Program-made: the position numbers and the translations under genes | The notes under the pieces: model-generated | Told to the model about the DNA's origin: nothing | The model's input: the letters and a program-made list of their open reading frames with translations, nothing else | Databases searched by the model: none | Shown here: in pieces, positions 1-8,707 of the stretch | Position numbering within the stretch: the stretch's first letter is position 1 | Layout: every line of letters starts with the position of its first letter | DNA from: Pseudomonas sp. PSB18 | GTDB lineage: Bacteria > Pseudomonadota > Gammaproteobacteria > Pseudomonadales > Pseudomonadaceae | Assembly (NCBI RefSeq): GCF_014596565.1 | Contig: NZ_NOIN01000001.1 | Span: forward strand, 372,001-436,000 | Reading direction: 5' to 3' | Length of the DNA stretch: 64,000 bases

Positions 1-701
1 TCGTGCGGCTGGTAAAAAAACTTGGATTCGGTGGCTATTCCGAGTTCCAGGATGCACTGCTGGTCGACATGGACCACCGCCTGCGCTCTCCCCGCACGAT
101 GTTGCAGCCTCGGATCAAATTGCAGCAAGGCGACACCTGGAGCCAGTACCTGGTGGCCAGCCAGCGCAGCATCCTGGAAACCCAGGTTCTGACCCAGCCC
201 GAAGACGTGCGCATTCTCGTGCAGTGGCTGCTCGACACCCGGCATCAGGTGCATTGCTTCGGCGGACGCTTCAGCAGCTTCCTGGCCCATTACCTGCTCA
301 ATCACCTGCGCCTGCTGCGGGCCGGCTGTTTTGCCCTGGAAGACAACGCCCAACTGCCCGACCGACTGTTCGATGTGCAACGCCAGGACGTAGTGTTGAT
401 CTTCGATTATCGTCGCTACCAGGCCCAGGCCCTTCGTGTCGCCAGTGCGGCCAAGGAACGCCATGCCCGGGTCGTGTTGTTCAGCGACATCTATGCCTCG
501 CCCTTGCGCGAACTGGCCGATCTGATTATCAGCGCGCCGGTGGAGTCAGTCTCGGCCTTCGATAGCCTGGTACCGGCGTTGGCCCAGGTCGAAGCATTGA
601 TCGCCTGCCTGACGCTGCAATGTCCTGGCCTGGCCGAACGCCTGGACGGTATCGACGGCTTGCGCACTGAATTCGACACGCACCTGTTGGAGGAAAAATA
701 A
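1..701 (+). CDS. MurR/RpiR-family transcriptional regulator, 5'-truncated by window edge
   Basis: The frame is open from the left edge, and the first residues (KKLGFGGYSEFQ) look like the end of the RpiR N-terminal helix-turn-helix, so the true start lies outside the window. About 232 residues are visible. The C-terminal half is a SIS (sugar isomerase) effector domain, starting near the HCFGGRFSSFLA segment and including VVLIFDYRRY and ARVVLFSDIYASPL. RpiR proteins sense phosphosugars or other small metabolites and repress or activate neighbouring catabolic genes. It ends 2 nt before the cysteine hydrolase gene and so is probably the first gene of the operon and its local regulator. A palindrome at 4883-4899 resembles RpiR/HexR-type operators and may be its site; that link is inference. 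Confidence 0.85.
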   Translation, partial: VRLVKKLGFGGYSEFQDALLVDMDHRLRSPRTMLQPRIKLQQGDTWSQYLVASQRSILETQVLTQPEDVRILVQWLLDTRHQVHCFGGRFSSFLAHYLLNHLRLLRAGCFALEDNAQLPDRLFDVQRQDVVLIFDYRRYQAQALRVASAAKERHARVVLFSDIYASPLRELADLIISAPVESVSAFDSLVPALAQVEALIACLTLQCPGLAERLDGIDGLRTEFDTHLLEEK

Positions 702-703
702 GG

Positions 704-1348
704 ATGTTCTCGCTCCCTCACCGCTCCCCCCGGGACCTGCCGTTCACCCGCGACCACACCGCATTGCTGCTGGTGGACATGCAACGCGCCTGGCTGGAGC
801 CGCAGTTCGATGCTCACCTGGACACACCCGAAGCCGACTATTTCATCCGCCGCGCCCGCCAACGTGTGATTCCCAACCAGCAACGCCTGCTCGACGGAGT
901 GCGTGTGGCCCGGCAAAACGTGCTGCACACCCACATCGAAAGCCTCACCGCCGATGGCCGCGACCGTTCCCTGGACCACAAACTGTCGGACATGCACCTG
1001 CCCAAGGGCAGCCCGCAGGCGCAGATCATCGCCGAGCTGATGCCTATGGAAAACGAGATCGTGCTGCCCAAGACTTCCTCGGGGGTCTTCAACTCCACCA
1101 ATATCGACTACGTGCTGCGCAACCTGCAGGTCCGGCACCTGATCGTCGCCGGGATCGTCACTGACCAGTGCGTCGATATGGCCGTGCGCGACGCCGCCGA
1201 CCGCGGTTATCTGGTCACGCTGGTGGAGGACGCCTGTGCCACGTACACCGAACAGCGTCACCTGGCCTGCCTGAATGCCATCAAGGGCTATTGCTGGATC
1301 ACCGACACCGACACCGTGCTCGGTCGCTTGCAGGAGATGCAGCCATGA
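704..1348 (+). CDS. isochorismatase-like cysteine hydrolase
   Basis: A 214-residue protein of the isochorismatase/nicotinamidase fold. The expected catalytic triad is visible: Asp25 in LLLVDMQ, Lys123 in LPKTSSGVF and Cys156 in GIVTDQCVDMAVRDA. Such enzymes cleave amides, carbamoyl or ureido groups; the substrate here is unknown. An AGGA-type ribosome site precedes the ATG, and the stop overlaps the start of the next gene (ATGA), indicating translational coupling. With a GS-like ligase and an N-formylglutamate amidohydrolase-like enzyme downstream, it probably removes nitrogen from an amide-bearing intermediate (inference). Confidence 0.85.
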   Translation: MFSLPHRSPRDLPFTRDHTALLLVDMQRAWLEPQFDAHLDTPEADYFIRRARQRVIPNQQRLLDGVRVARQNVLHTHIESLTADGRDRSLDHKLSDMHLPKGSPQAQIIAELMPMENEIVLPKTSSGVFNSTNIDYVLRNLQVRHLIVAGIVTDQCVDMAVRDAADRGYLVTLVEDACATYTEQRHLACLNAIKGYCWITDTDTVLGRLQEMQP

Positions 1349-2694
1349 GCCGTCTCGAAACCGCAACGCTTGCACCGCTGCCCGTCACCACGCTGGTGAG
1401 CACCGACCTGATCGGCGTGACCCGCGGGCGCTCGTTTCCCAGCGATGAATTGCCCCATTACGTCACTGCCGGCTGTGGCTGGGTGCCGGCCAACAGCGCG
1501 TTGACACCCCAGGACATCATCGCGTCGACCAATCCCTGGGGGGCGTATGGCGACCTGCGGCTGGTGCCGGACCTGTCCAGTCGGGTCACCATCAGCAACG
1601 GTCCCGACCCCGAGGCACCGGCGCTGGACTTCATCCATTGTGACGTGCGCGAGACCGACGGCCGGCCCTGGGGCGCTTGCCCACGCACGCTGCTGCATGA
1701 CGAAGTGGAACGCTATCGCACCGAGCTGGGCTTGCAGGTCTTCGCCGCGTTCGAGCATGAGTTCAATCTCAAATCCCCCCTGCCCCAACCCGATCGCCTG
1801 GCCTTCAGCCTCCAGGCCCAGCGCCAGCAGGCCGGTTTCGCCGGCTGGCTGCTCAGTGCCCTGCGGGCCGGCGGCGTCGAACCGGAAATGTTCCTGCCCG
1901 AATACGGCAAGCAACAATATGAAATCACCTGCCGTCCGACCCTGGGCGTCGCCGCTGCCGATCGTGCGGTGAACGTGCGGGAGATCACCCGCGAGATCGC
2001 CCGACAGATGGGCCTGGAGGCAAGCTTCGCTGCCAAGACGTCGGCAGATGCGGTGTGCAACGGCGTCCACCTGCACCTGAGCCTGCAAGACCTGGACGGC
2101 GATCCCGTGCTCCACGACAGCGCGAGCAGCAACGGCCTGTCCAGCCTCGGTCGACACTGGGCCGCCGGTGTATTGCAGCATCTGCCGGCCCTGTGTGCAT
2201 TGACCGCGCCGACGCCGGTCTCCTACGAACGCCTGCAACCCCATCACTGGAGCGCATCCTACGCCTGTCTGGGACAGCGCAACCGCGAAGCCGCGCTGCG
2301 CATCTGCCCGACCGTGAGCCTGGGGGGGAAACCGCTGGCGAACCAGTACAACCTGGAATTCCGTGCCATGGACGCCACCGCGTCACCGCACCTGGCGATG
2401 GCCGCCTTGCTGATCGCCGGACGACTGGGCATCGAACAACGGCTGGCGCTCAATGCTGTCACCGATGAAATACCCGACGACCTGAATGAGGAGGAACGCC
2501 GGACTCGTGGCATTATCGCCCTGCCGACCACCCTGGCCCAGGCCCTGGATTGCCTGCGTCACAGCGGGGCGCTGTTGGATACCCTGCCCGGCCCGCTGGT
2601 CGAAACCTACTTCGCCTTGAAGGCCCAGGAACTGGCCTTGACCCAGGCGCTGTCACCTGCCGAGCGATGTGAGCACTATGCGCGAATCTATTGA
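1345..2694 (+). CDS. glutamine synthetase family ligase (gamma-glutamyl-amine synthetase-like)
   Basis: Start ATG at 1345 overlaps the previous stop by four bases; the reading frame extends further upstream but only inside the preceding gene. The 449-residue product has the GS catalytic pattern: FEHEFNL (metal-binding Glu), the YEITCRP block, NGVHLHLSL (the NGxxxHxH ATP/glutamate loop) and LGQRNREAALRI (phosphate-binding Arg). No adenylylation-type C-terminal Tyr loop is evident, as is usual for PuuA/FluG-like enzymes that glutamylate amines rather than make glutamine. It sits in a catabolic operon with a permease, which fits an amine-activating role. The exact substrate cannot be read from the sequence. 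Confidence 0.85.
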   Translation: MSRLETATLAPLPVTTLVSTDLIGVTRGRSFPSDELPHYVTAGCGWVPANSALTPQDIIASTNPWGAYGDLRLVPDLSSRVTISNGPDPEAPALDFIHCDVRETDGRPWGACPRTLLHDEVERYRTELGLQVFAAFEHEFNLKSPLPQPDRLAFSLQAQRQQAGFAGWLLSALRAGGVEPEMFLPEYGKQQYEITCRPTLGVAAADRAVNVREITREIARQMGLEASFAAKTSADAVCNGVHLHLSLQDLDGDPVLHDSASSNGLSSLGRHWAAGVLQHLPALCALTAPTPVSYERLQPHHWSASYACLGQRNREAALRICPTVSLGGKPLANQYNLEFRAMDATASPHLAMAALLIAGRLGIEQRLALNAVTDEIPDDLNEEERRTRGIIALPTTLAQALDCLRHSGALLDTLPGPLVETYFALKAQELALTQALSPAERCEHYARIY

Positions 2695-3430
2695 GTGCGC
2701 CGAGTCGGGGCTTTACACCGAGCCGCCCTACCGGCTGATCCGGGAGAACGCCGAGCACCCATTGATATTGGTGTGCGAGCACGCCAGCCGCTTCATTCCC
2801 GCTGCACTGAATGACCTGGGCCTGGACGAAACGGCGGCCCATGAACACATTGCCTGGGACATCGGTGCCTTGGCGCTGGCCGAGCGCCTGTCCGAGACGC
2901 TCGGTGCAACCTTGCTGTCGGCCAACTATTCACGCCTATTGATTGACTTGAATCGCCCGCTCCACGTGCCGGACAGCATCCCGCCCCAGAGCGAGATCTA
3001 CCAGGTCCCGGGCAACCAGGCTCTGGACGAAACCACTCGGAAGTACCGCCAGCAACGCCTGTTCCACCCGTTCCATGACCGGTTGCGGTCGCTGATCGAC
3101 CAGCGCCTGGCCGACAACCGACCGACGCGGGTGGTGGGCATCCACAGTTTCACCCCCGTGTTCTATGGCCAGCCGCGCGCTCTGGAAGCCGGCGTGCTGT
3201 TCGGCGAAGCCGTGGACTACGCCCAGCGCATCGTCGATGGGCTGGGCCGGCATTCGTTGCGGGTGGCAGGCAACCAGCCCTACCGGATCAACCCGTTGAC
3301 CGACATGACGGTTCCGGTTCACGGCGATGCTCGCGGCCTGGATTCGGTGTTGATTGAAGTGCGCAACGACCTGCTGCGCAGTCCCGAGGCCGTGCGTACC
3401 TGGAGCGCCTACCTGGCGCCGCTGCTGTAA
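2669..3430 (+). CDS. N-formylglutamate amidohydrolase family protein
   Basis: A 253-residue protein beginning at GTG 2669, inside the end of the GS-like gene; ATG 2678 is an equally possible start and neither has a strong Shine-Dalgarno. Family signatures are VCEHASRFIP near the N-terminus, WDIGA, SRLLIDLNRP and the central GIHSFTPVF block. The family (HutG-type and relatives) hydrolyses N-acylated glutamates such as N-formylglutamate using a metal. Here it directly follows a GS-like ligase with overlap, an arrangement known from purine/amine catabolic loci. It may release glutamate from a gamma- or N-substituted intermediate (inference). Confidence 0.8.
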   Translation: MSTMRESIECAESGLYTEPPYRLIRENAEHPLILVCEHASRFIPAALNDLGLDETAAHEHIAWDIGALALAERLSETLGATLLSANYSRLLIDLNRPLHVPDSIPPQSEIYQVPGNQALDETTRKYRQQRLFHPFHDRLRSLIDQRLADNRPTRVVGIHSFTPVFYGQPRALEAGVLFGEAVDYAQRIVDGLGRHSLRVAGNQPYRINPLTDMTVPVHGDARGLDSVLIEVRNDLLRSPEAVRTWSAYLAPLL

Positions 3431-3491
3431 CAGGGCAGCAACGAACGATAGAAAAACAAAATCAATGATTGGCTGAAATGGAGAACGGCTT

Positions 3492-4841
3492 GTGAGTATC
3501 GAGGCATTTGGCTACAAACAGGAATTGAAACGCAGCCTGTCGCTGACGGATCTGGTGGTGTACGGCATGATCTTCATGATCCCCATCGCACCGTTCGGCG
3601 TATATGGCTACGTGAACGCCGAAGCGCCGGGGATGGTGCCGCTGGCGTACATCATCGGCATGGTGGCGATGCTGTTCACCGCGCTGAGCTACGGCAGCAT
3701 GGCCCGGGCCTTCCCGGTGGCCGGTTCCGTCTATTCCTACGCACAAAGAGGCCTCAACCCACACGTCGGGTTCATTGCCGGCTGGTTGATGTTGCTGGAT
3801 TACCTGCTGATCCCGCCGCTGCTCTATGTCTACGCCGCCATGGCGCTGAATCACCTGTATCCGGACATTCCCAAGGTCGGCTTCATCCTGGCATTCCTGG
3901 TGAGCGCGACCTTCGTCAATCTGCGGGGCATCACCTTCACCGCGCGGATGAACATCATTTTCCTGCTGGCCCAACTGGTGGTGCTGGGGATTTTCCTGTT
4001 CTACGCCTGGAATGCCCTGCACGGCGGGGCCGGCAACGGCCAGATAACCCTGGCGCCGCTGTACAGCCCGGAACACTTCAACTTCGCCCTGCTGATGCAA
4101 GCCGTGTCGATCGCCGTGTTGTCGTTCCTCGGCTTCGATGCCATCTCCACCCTGGCCGAAGAAATCAAGGGTGACCCGGGACGCAGCATCGGCAAGGCAG
4201 CGCTGGTGACCCTGTTGGTCATGGGCGCGATTTTCGTGGTACAGACCTGGATCGCCACGGATCTGGCGGCGGGCATGGGCTTCAAGTCCGCCGACACCGC
4301 CTTCTATGAAATCGCCGAACTGGCGGCCGGCAGTTGGCTGGCCACCCTGACCGCTGTCGCCACGGCGCTGGCGTGGGGCGTGGCGGTGGCGATCACCTCT
4401 CAGGCCGCGGTGTCGCGCCTGTTGTTCGGCATGGCTCGGGACGGCAAGCTGCCCAAGGTACTGGCCAAGGTCCATCCGAAACACAACACGCCCTACATGA
4501 GCATCTATCTGGTGGCCGTGCTGTCACTGCTGATCTGCTACCTGTTCATCAATGCCGTGGACACCCTGACCTCCCTGGTCAACTTCGGTGCATTGAGCGG
4601 CTTCATGCTGTTGCACATCACCGTGATCAACCACTACTGGCGCCGCCAGCGGTCCGGGCAACTGATCCGTCACCTGATCTGCCCGCTGGTCGGCTTCGTT
4701 ATCGTCGCGGCCATCATGTACAACATGGGCGTGGATGCGCAGAAGCTGGGCCTGGTCTGGATTGCAGCGGGCCTGGTCTATCTGTGCGCGCTCAACAAGT
4801 TCAGCAGTCACACCGCCCTGCCCGACCCGGCGGGTCATTGA
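3492..4841 (+). CDS. APC-family amino acid/polyamine permease
   Basis: A 449-residue membrane protein starting at GTG 3492, with GAGA about eight bases upstream. About twelve hydrophobic helices are visible, with the APC signature GMIFMIPIAPFGVYG in helix 1 and the conserved SFLGFDAISTLAEE segment in mid-protein. It resembles PuuP-type putrescine importers and related amine/amino acid permeases of the inner membrane. It lies 61 bases after the amidohydrolase gene on the same strand, so it is probably the importer for the substrate handled by this cluster. The transported compound is not identifiable from sequence. Confidence 0.85.
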   Translation: MSIEAFGYKQELKRSLSLTDLVVYGMIFMIPIAPFGVYGYVNAEAPGMVPLAYIIGMVAMLFTALSYGSMARAFPVAGSVYSYAQRGLNPHVGFIAGWLMLLDYLLIPPLLYVYAAMALNHLYPDIPKVGFILAFLVSATFVNLRGITFTARMNIIFLLAQLVVLGIFLFYAWNALHGGAGNGQITLAPLYSPEHFNFALLMQAVSIAVLSFLGFDAISTLAEEIKGDPGRSIGKAALVTLLVMGAIFVVQTWIATDLAAGMGFKSADTAFYEIAELAAGSWLATLTAVATALAWGVAVAITSQAAVSRLLFGMARDGKLPKVLAKVHPKHNTPYMSIYLVAVLSLLICYLFINAVDTLTSLVNFGALSGFMLLHITVINHYWRRQRSGQLIRHLICPLVGFVIVAAIMYNMGVDAQKLGLVWIAAGLVYLCALNKFSSHTALPDPAGH

Positions 4842-4882
4842 AATTCGGAGCTGGCCGCAGGGATAGGCCAGCCGCCGCGGTA

Positions 4883-4899
4883 GTTGTAACCGTTACAAC
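4883..4899. promoter_or_regulatory. perfect palindrome GTTGTAAC-C-GTTACAAC, candidate operator
   Basis: Eight-base arms flank a single central C, in the 126-base gap between the permease and the aruF-like gene. The half-site TTGTAA/TTACAA is like that of HexR-type RpiR regulators (family knowledge), and an RpiR regulator heads this cluster. It lies about 70 bases before the aruF-like ATG, a good place to control that promoter. A separate hairpin at 4850-4872 (GCTGGCC/GGCCAGC) may end the upstream transcript. Confidence 0.45.
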
Positions 4900-4967
4900 G
4901 CGTGGACATCGACAGTGATCGTCAAGCCCGGTGCAGCCACCGGGCCCCTGGAACAGGAGTGCAATCC

Positions 4968-5984
4968 ATGCTGGCCTTACGTCCAGTTCAGTTAAGCGAT
5001 CTGCAACAACTGCAGCAGCTGGCTCGTGACAGCCTGGTGGGGGTCACCTCGCTTCCAGACGATACCGAGTGCCTGCGGGAAAAAATTCTCGACTCGCGCG
5101 CTTCGTTCGAGGCCGATGTGCAAGGCCCGGGTGGGGAAAATTATTTTTTCGTGTTGCAAGACCTGGTGTCCGGGCGCCTGGTGGGCTGTTCGGAGATTCT
5201 CGCCAGCACCGGCTGCAACGAACCGTTCTACAGCCTGCGCAACCGACCGTTTTCCAGCGCCTCCCGGGAACTGAACATCCGCCACGGCGTGCCAGCACTG
5301 TCGCTGTGCCAGGACCTCAATGGCCAGACCCTGCTGCGCGGTTTTCACATCGACGCCGAACGGGTGCGCACGCCGGAGTCGGAGCTGCTGTCCCGGGCCC
5401 GGTTGATGTTCATCGCCGCTCACCCGCAACGCTTCGCCGATTCGGTCATCACGGAAATCGTCGGTTTCAGCAGCGAAGACGGCCAATCACCGTTCTGGGA
5501 CGCCATCGGCCAGCATTTTTTCGACCTGCCCTATGCCGAAGCCGAGCGCTTGTGCGGCCTGCAGAGCCGTACTTTTCTTGCCGAGCTGATGCCCCAGTAC
5601 CCCATTTATGTCCCCATGTTGCCGCCTGCGGCCCAGGCCTGCATCGGCCAGGTGCACCCTGACGGTCAGGAAGCCTTCGACATCCTGGCGCGCGAGGGTT
5701 TCGAAACCAACAGCTACGTGGACCTCTTCGATGGCGGACCGACACTGTACGCCCGCATCGCGAATATCCGCTCCATCGCCGAAAGTCGTATGGTTTCCGC
5801 CCGGCAGAGCCCGCAGATTGACGCCCGGGGTCGCTATCTGGTGAGCAACGACAGCCTTGGCAACTACCGGGCGATCGTGGCCGAGCTGGATGTCGGCTCC
5901 GCAGGGACCGTAACCCTGACACCCGGGATGCTCGCAGCGCTGGATATCACTGATGGGCAGCAGATCCGGGTGGTTGCCTTATGA
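4968..5984 (+). CDS. aruF: arginine/ornithine N-succinyltransferase alpha-subunit-like (AruF paralogue)
   Basis: ATG 4968 follows AGGAG, giving 338 residues; the upstream in-frame extension is not credible. The protein closely follows the AstA/AruF pattern: N-terminal LRPVQLSDL, VGVTSLPDD, ENYFFVLQD, SPFWDAIGQHFFDL, TFLAELMPQYPIYVPML and the C-terminal FDGGPTLYARIANIRSI block. In the arginine succinyltransferase pathway AruF and AruG form the enzyme that succinylates arginine or ornithine. The rest of the pathway (aruC, aruD, aruB, aruE) is not beside it, so this looks like a second, specialised aruFG pair within another catabolic cluster. The symbol denotes the family; substrate preference is unknown. 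Confidence 0.82.
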   Translation: MLALRPVQLSDLQQLQQLARDSLVGVTSLPDDTECLREKILDSRASFEADVQGPGGENYFFVLQDLVSGRLVGCSEILASTGCNEPFYSLRNRPFSSASRELNIRHGVPALSLCQDLNGQTLLRGFHIDAERVRTPESELLSRARLMFIAAHPQRFADSVITEIVGFSSEDGQSPFWDAIGQHFFDLPYAEAERLCGLQSRTFLAELMPQYPIYVPMLPPAAQACIGQVHPDGQEAFDILAREGFETNSYVDLFDGGPTLYARIANIRSIAESRMVSARQSPQIDARGRYLVSNDSLGNYRAIVAELDVGSAGTVTLTPGMLAALDITDGQQIRVVAL

Positions 5985-6033
5985 ACATCACGCAACGCCG
6001 TGTCCCAGGCCGACACGATGAAGGAGCTGCATC

Positions 6034-7068
6034 ATGATTGTCCGCCCGGTCGCCATCACCGACCTGCCTTCATTGCTGGACCTCGCCCGCTGCGCAGGCC
6101 CGGGATTCACCAGCCTGCCGGCCAATGAAGAGCGCCTGGCCCATCGCATACGCTGGGCCCAGCGCACCTTTGCCGGACAAGTCGAGCGGGCCGACGCCGA
6201 CTACCTGTTCGTACTCGAGGACGATGACCGGCAAGTGGTCGGTATCAGCGCCTTGACCGGCGCGGTCGGTCTGCGTGAGCCGTGGTACAACTATCGGGTC
6301 GGGGTCACTGTCAATTCGGCGCCGGAGCTGGGCATCCAGCGGCAGATTCCTACCCTGTTCCTCAACAACGAAATGACCGGGCAATCGGAAATCTGCTCGT
6401 TGTTCCTGCACCCCGCCCAGCGCCGTGGTCATAACGGGCGGCTGCTGTCCCTGGCACGCCTGTTGTTCGTTGCGGAGTTCTCCCAACTGTTCGGTGAAAA
6501 ACTGATCGCCGAGTTGCGCGGCCATGCCGACGAGCACGGTTGCTCGCCGTTCTGGGACAGCCTGGGACGACACTTTTTTCAGAAAGACTTCAGCTACGCC
6601 GATCAGTTATCCGGCATGGGCAATAAATCGTTCATTGCCGAATTGATGCCGCGCCAGCCGTTGTACACCTGCCTGCTCACCCAACAGGCCCAGGCCGTGA
6701 TCGGCAAGGCCCACCCGAATACCGAACCGGCCTTGAAGATTCTCGGCGCCGAGGGTTTCCGCCATAAGGGTTACATCGATATTTTCGACGGCGGCCCGGT
6801 GATCGAAGCGCCGGTCTCGAATATCCGCAGCATCCGCGACAGCCAGTCACTGGTCCTGGCCGTCGGTTCGCCGGACGAACGGGCGCCCGTCTGGTTGATT
6901 CACAACCGGCGCCTGGAAAACTGCCGCGTCACCAGCGCCCGAGGCCATCAGAACGGTCACAGCCTGGTTGTCGACCGTCTCACCGCCAAACGCCTGCAAG
7001 TGCAGCCAGGTGACACCGTGCGCGCCGTGCCACTGCTCGGGCAGGGGCGACAGGCTGTGGCGGCTTAG
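6034..7068 (+). CDS. aruG: arginine/ornithine N-succinyltransferase beta-subunit-like (AruG paralogue)
   Basis: A 344-residue protein, ATG 6034 after AAGGAG. It is homologous to the preceding gene and has the AruG-specific start MIVRPVAITDLP, DADYLFVLEDD, AVGLREPWYNYRVG, SPFWDSLGRHFF and HPNTEPALKILGAEGF. It would pair with the AruF-like subunit, 49 bases upstream, as a heteromeric succinyl-CoA-dependent N-acyltransferase in the cytoplasm. The C-terminal tail is divergent. A hairpin at 7119-7137 follows it. No other succinyl-arginine pathway gene is in the window, so the acylated product must be processed elsewhere or the reaction is different (inference). Confidence 0.82.
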   Translation: MIVRPVAITDLPSLLDLARCAGPGFTSLPANEERLAHRIRWAQRTFAGQVERADADYLFVLEDDDRQVVGISALTGAVGLREPWYNYRVGVTVNSAPELGIQRQIPTLFLNNEMTGQSEICSLFLHPAQRRGHNGRLLSLARLLFVAEFSQLFGEKLIAELRGHADEHGCSPFWDSLGRHFFQKDFSYADQLSGMGNKSFIAELMPRQPLYTCLLTQQAQAVIGKAHPNTEPALKILGAEGFRHKGYIDIFDGGPVIEAPVSNIRSIRDSQSLVLAVGSPDERAPVWLIHNRRLENCRVTSARGHQNGHSLVVDRLTAKRLQVQPGDTVRAVPLLGQGRQAVAA

Positions 7069-7118
7069 CCTAAATACAATAAGCCACCTGTGGTCGCTGG
7101 ATCACTGGCGACCAGTCG

Positions 7119-7137
7119 GCAGGGTTCCCTACCCTGC
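7119..7137. terminator. hairpin after the aruG-like gene
   Basis: Seven-base arms GCAGGGT and ACCCTGC enclose TCCCT, 50 bases after the aruG-like stop. There is no T-run, so it may be a weak or Rho-assisted terminator or just an mRNA 3' stabiliser. Confidence 0.35.
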
Positions 7138-7253
7138 TTCTGGCAACTCGCCAAAAAAGAATTAGTTCATTCGTAATACTTGCCGACAATTCCTTAGTTG
7201 CCGCTCCCCCACACAAAACTCATACTTTCGCGCATCGACCCACTGCTGCGAAA

Positions 7254-8033
7254 ATGCTCATGATCACAAATCTAATTACCAGAAACTTTTCGCCAGAGCA
7301 TATAGCGAAAAAAATAAAAACATTAGACATGACCGCGCAAGTCAACCAACTGATTAGCCAACTGAACAGCCAACCGTCGTTTGCCAAGGCACAGTCCCGG
7401 CGTGCGGCCATCATGAACATTTCCAATCCGCACACGGGAACCCTCCTATTGCATTGCACCAGCATCGGCAATATCAGCATCAGGACCCCCACCCCAAACA
7501 CCGCTCTTTCGCCCCTCTACTCGGTCCCCGGGCAAAGCATTTTATTTGCGCTCGATCAACCGTTCGAGGTGCAACTTTATGTGCGCCATGACCAGCAACT
7601 TGAACCACTCGACAGCGTTATCATTGACCAGCAAAACCCGCTTATCATTGACGGCAACCGAACACTATTCGATTACGCTGCCACAGAACGGGAAGTTGCC
7701 CGTTTGACGGGGCGAATCAACTTGCTGGACAGAAGTTCGGATATCAGCGTATTTGATCGCCTTTCACTGCGTAAAATAGCCTGGTTGCCTCACGACGAAA
7801 GCGCCGCCCGGTTTCTGGTGAGCCTGGAATTGCTCGAAACCCTCCGCGATCCCGGAGGGGCGAAGGTTGCCGAAGAACTGCTTTATCACTACCACCCGGC
7901 CGTAGCGTGGAAAGCCTTTCAGCTGCTTTATCAGGCCGCCCCGCACAAGGCATTGAACTATGTCCCGCTGTTAAAGAAACTCAAGAGCCCGCGCCTGGAT
8001 AGTTTGCTTTCTCCCTTGGAGAAGGCCGCATGA
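7254..8033 (+). CDS. hypothetical protein with beta-rich N-half and HEAT-like helical C-half
   Basis: I do not recognise a named family. The frame gives 259 residues from ATG 7254; ATG 7260 and ATG 7329 (a 234-residue protein starting MTAQVNQLISQLNS) are alternatives, and none has a clear ribosome site. Residues about 70-150 alternate hydrophobic strands (GTLLLHCTSIGNISI, QSILFALDQPFEVQLYV). Residues about 170-259 are amphipathic helices with a repeat-like look (SLELLETLRD, AEELLYHYHPAVAWKAFQLL, LNYVPLLKKLKS), reminiscent of HEAT repeats. It has no signal peptide or membrane span. The stop overlaps the next ATG (ATGA), so it is coupled to the cupin-like gene. Local base composition is more AT-rich than its neighbours, hinting at acquisition. 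Confidence 0.65.
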   Translation: MLMITNLITRNFSPEHIAKKIKTLDMTAQVNQLISQLNSQPSFAKAQSRRAAIMNISNPHTGTLLLHCTSIGNISIRTPTPNTALSPLYSVPGQSILFALDQPFEVQLYVRHDQQLEPLDSVIIDQQNPLIIDGNRTLFDYAATEREVARLTGRINLLDRSSDISVFDRLSLRKIAWLPHDESAARFLVSLELLETLRDPGGAKVAEELLYHYHPAVAWKAFQLLYQAAPHKALNYVPLLKKLKSPRLDSLLSPLEKAA

Positions 8034-8689
8034 ACCTGGAAACATTTATCGCACGCTTAAATACCTATGATTTGCAGCGCGACAAGAACTGCATCATTGA
8101 CGACCTGCGTCAGTTGGCTTCAAACCGGTTCTTATTAAGCGAGCACCTCTATACCTCGATCCAGAGAGATGGCTTCAGTGTTCGCGACAGCCTCTACAAT
8201 GCCTACGCATTTGTACTGCACAGCAATGACCTGTTCACCCTTCGCCTGGGATTCTGGTCGCCGGTCAACCTGCAGGATGAACATGAAACCTTTATCTATG
8301 ACCTGAACCACAGCCATGACTTTGAAATGTATGTTGTCGGCTACAGTGGCGATGGCTACACGACAATCATCCGCGAAATACTGGACGACCTGCCATTGCA
8401 AGCAGGCAAGACTCCCCGACTGGGGGAACAGCGCAGCGTCAAACTTTCGCCCGGCGAAGTTTTATATATGCCCGCCTTGAAGGAAATCCATAAACAGATC
8501 GCCCCCCAATCCATGTCCGCATCATTGAGTCTACTTATTCACCCGGAACACTCGATCCGCGCTGACGAAGCCTGGTGTTTTGACGAGCACTACACGCCGC
8601 TTTACCCCGGCATCGCTGCGCAAGAGACAGCTCTGTTTACACAGATGCTGTCATTGCTCCCCCCTGGACAGTCGTCCGCTGCCCAATAA
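8030..8689 (+). CDS. cupin-like (double-stranded beta-helix) protein, function unknown
   Basis: A 219-residue cytoplasmic protein translationally coupled to the previous gene. Two segments resemble cupin metal motifs: HSHDFEMYVVGYSGDGYTT (HxH followed by a Gly-rich turn) and GEVLYMPALKEIHKQIAP (G-x5-P-x5-H). If folded as a cupin it could bind a metal and act as an oxygenase, isomerase or sensor. I cannot assign a reaction. It sits between the helical protein and the 60-residue peptide gene, 18 bases upstream of the latter, so the three probably form one transcript. The pattern of a putative small enzyme, a helical partner and a short peptide is compatible with peptide modification, but no known maturase signature is present. 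Confidence 0.65.
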   Translation: MNLETFIARLNTYDLQRDKNCIIDDLRQLASNRFLLSEHLYTSIQRDGFSVRDSLYNAYAFVLHSNDLFTLRLGFWSPVNLQDEHETFIYDLNHSHDFEMYVVGYSGDGYTTIIREILDDLPLQAGKTPRLGEQRSVKLSPGEVLYMPALKEIHKQIAPQSMSASLSLLIHPEHSIRADEAWCFDEHYTPLYPGIAAQETALFTQMLSLLPPGQSSAAQ

Positions 8690-8707
8690 CCAAAGAAGGA
8701 AGAAACC

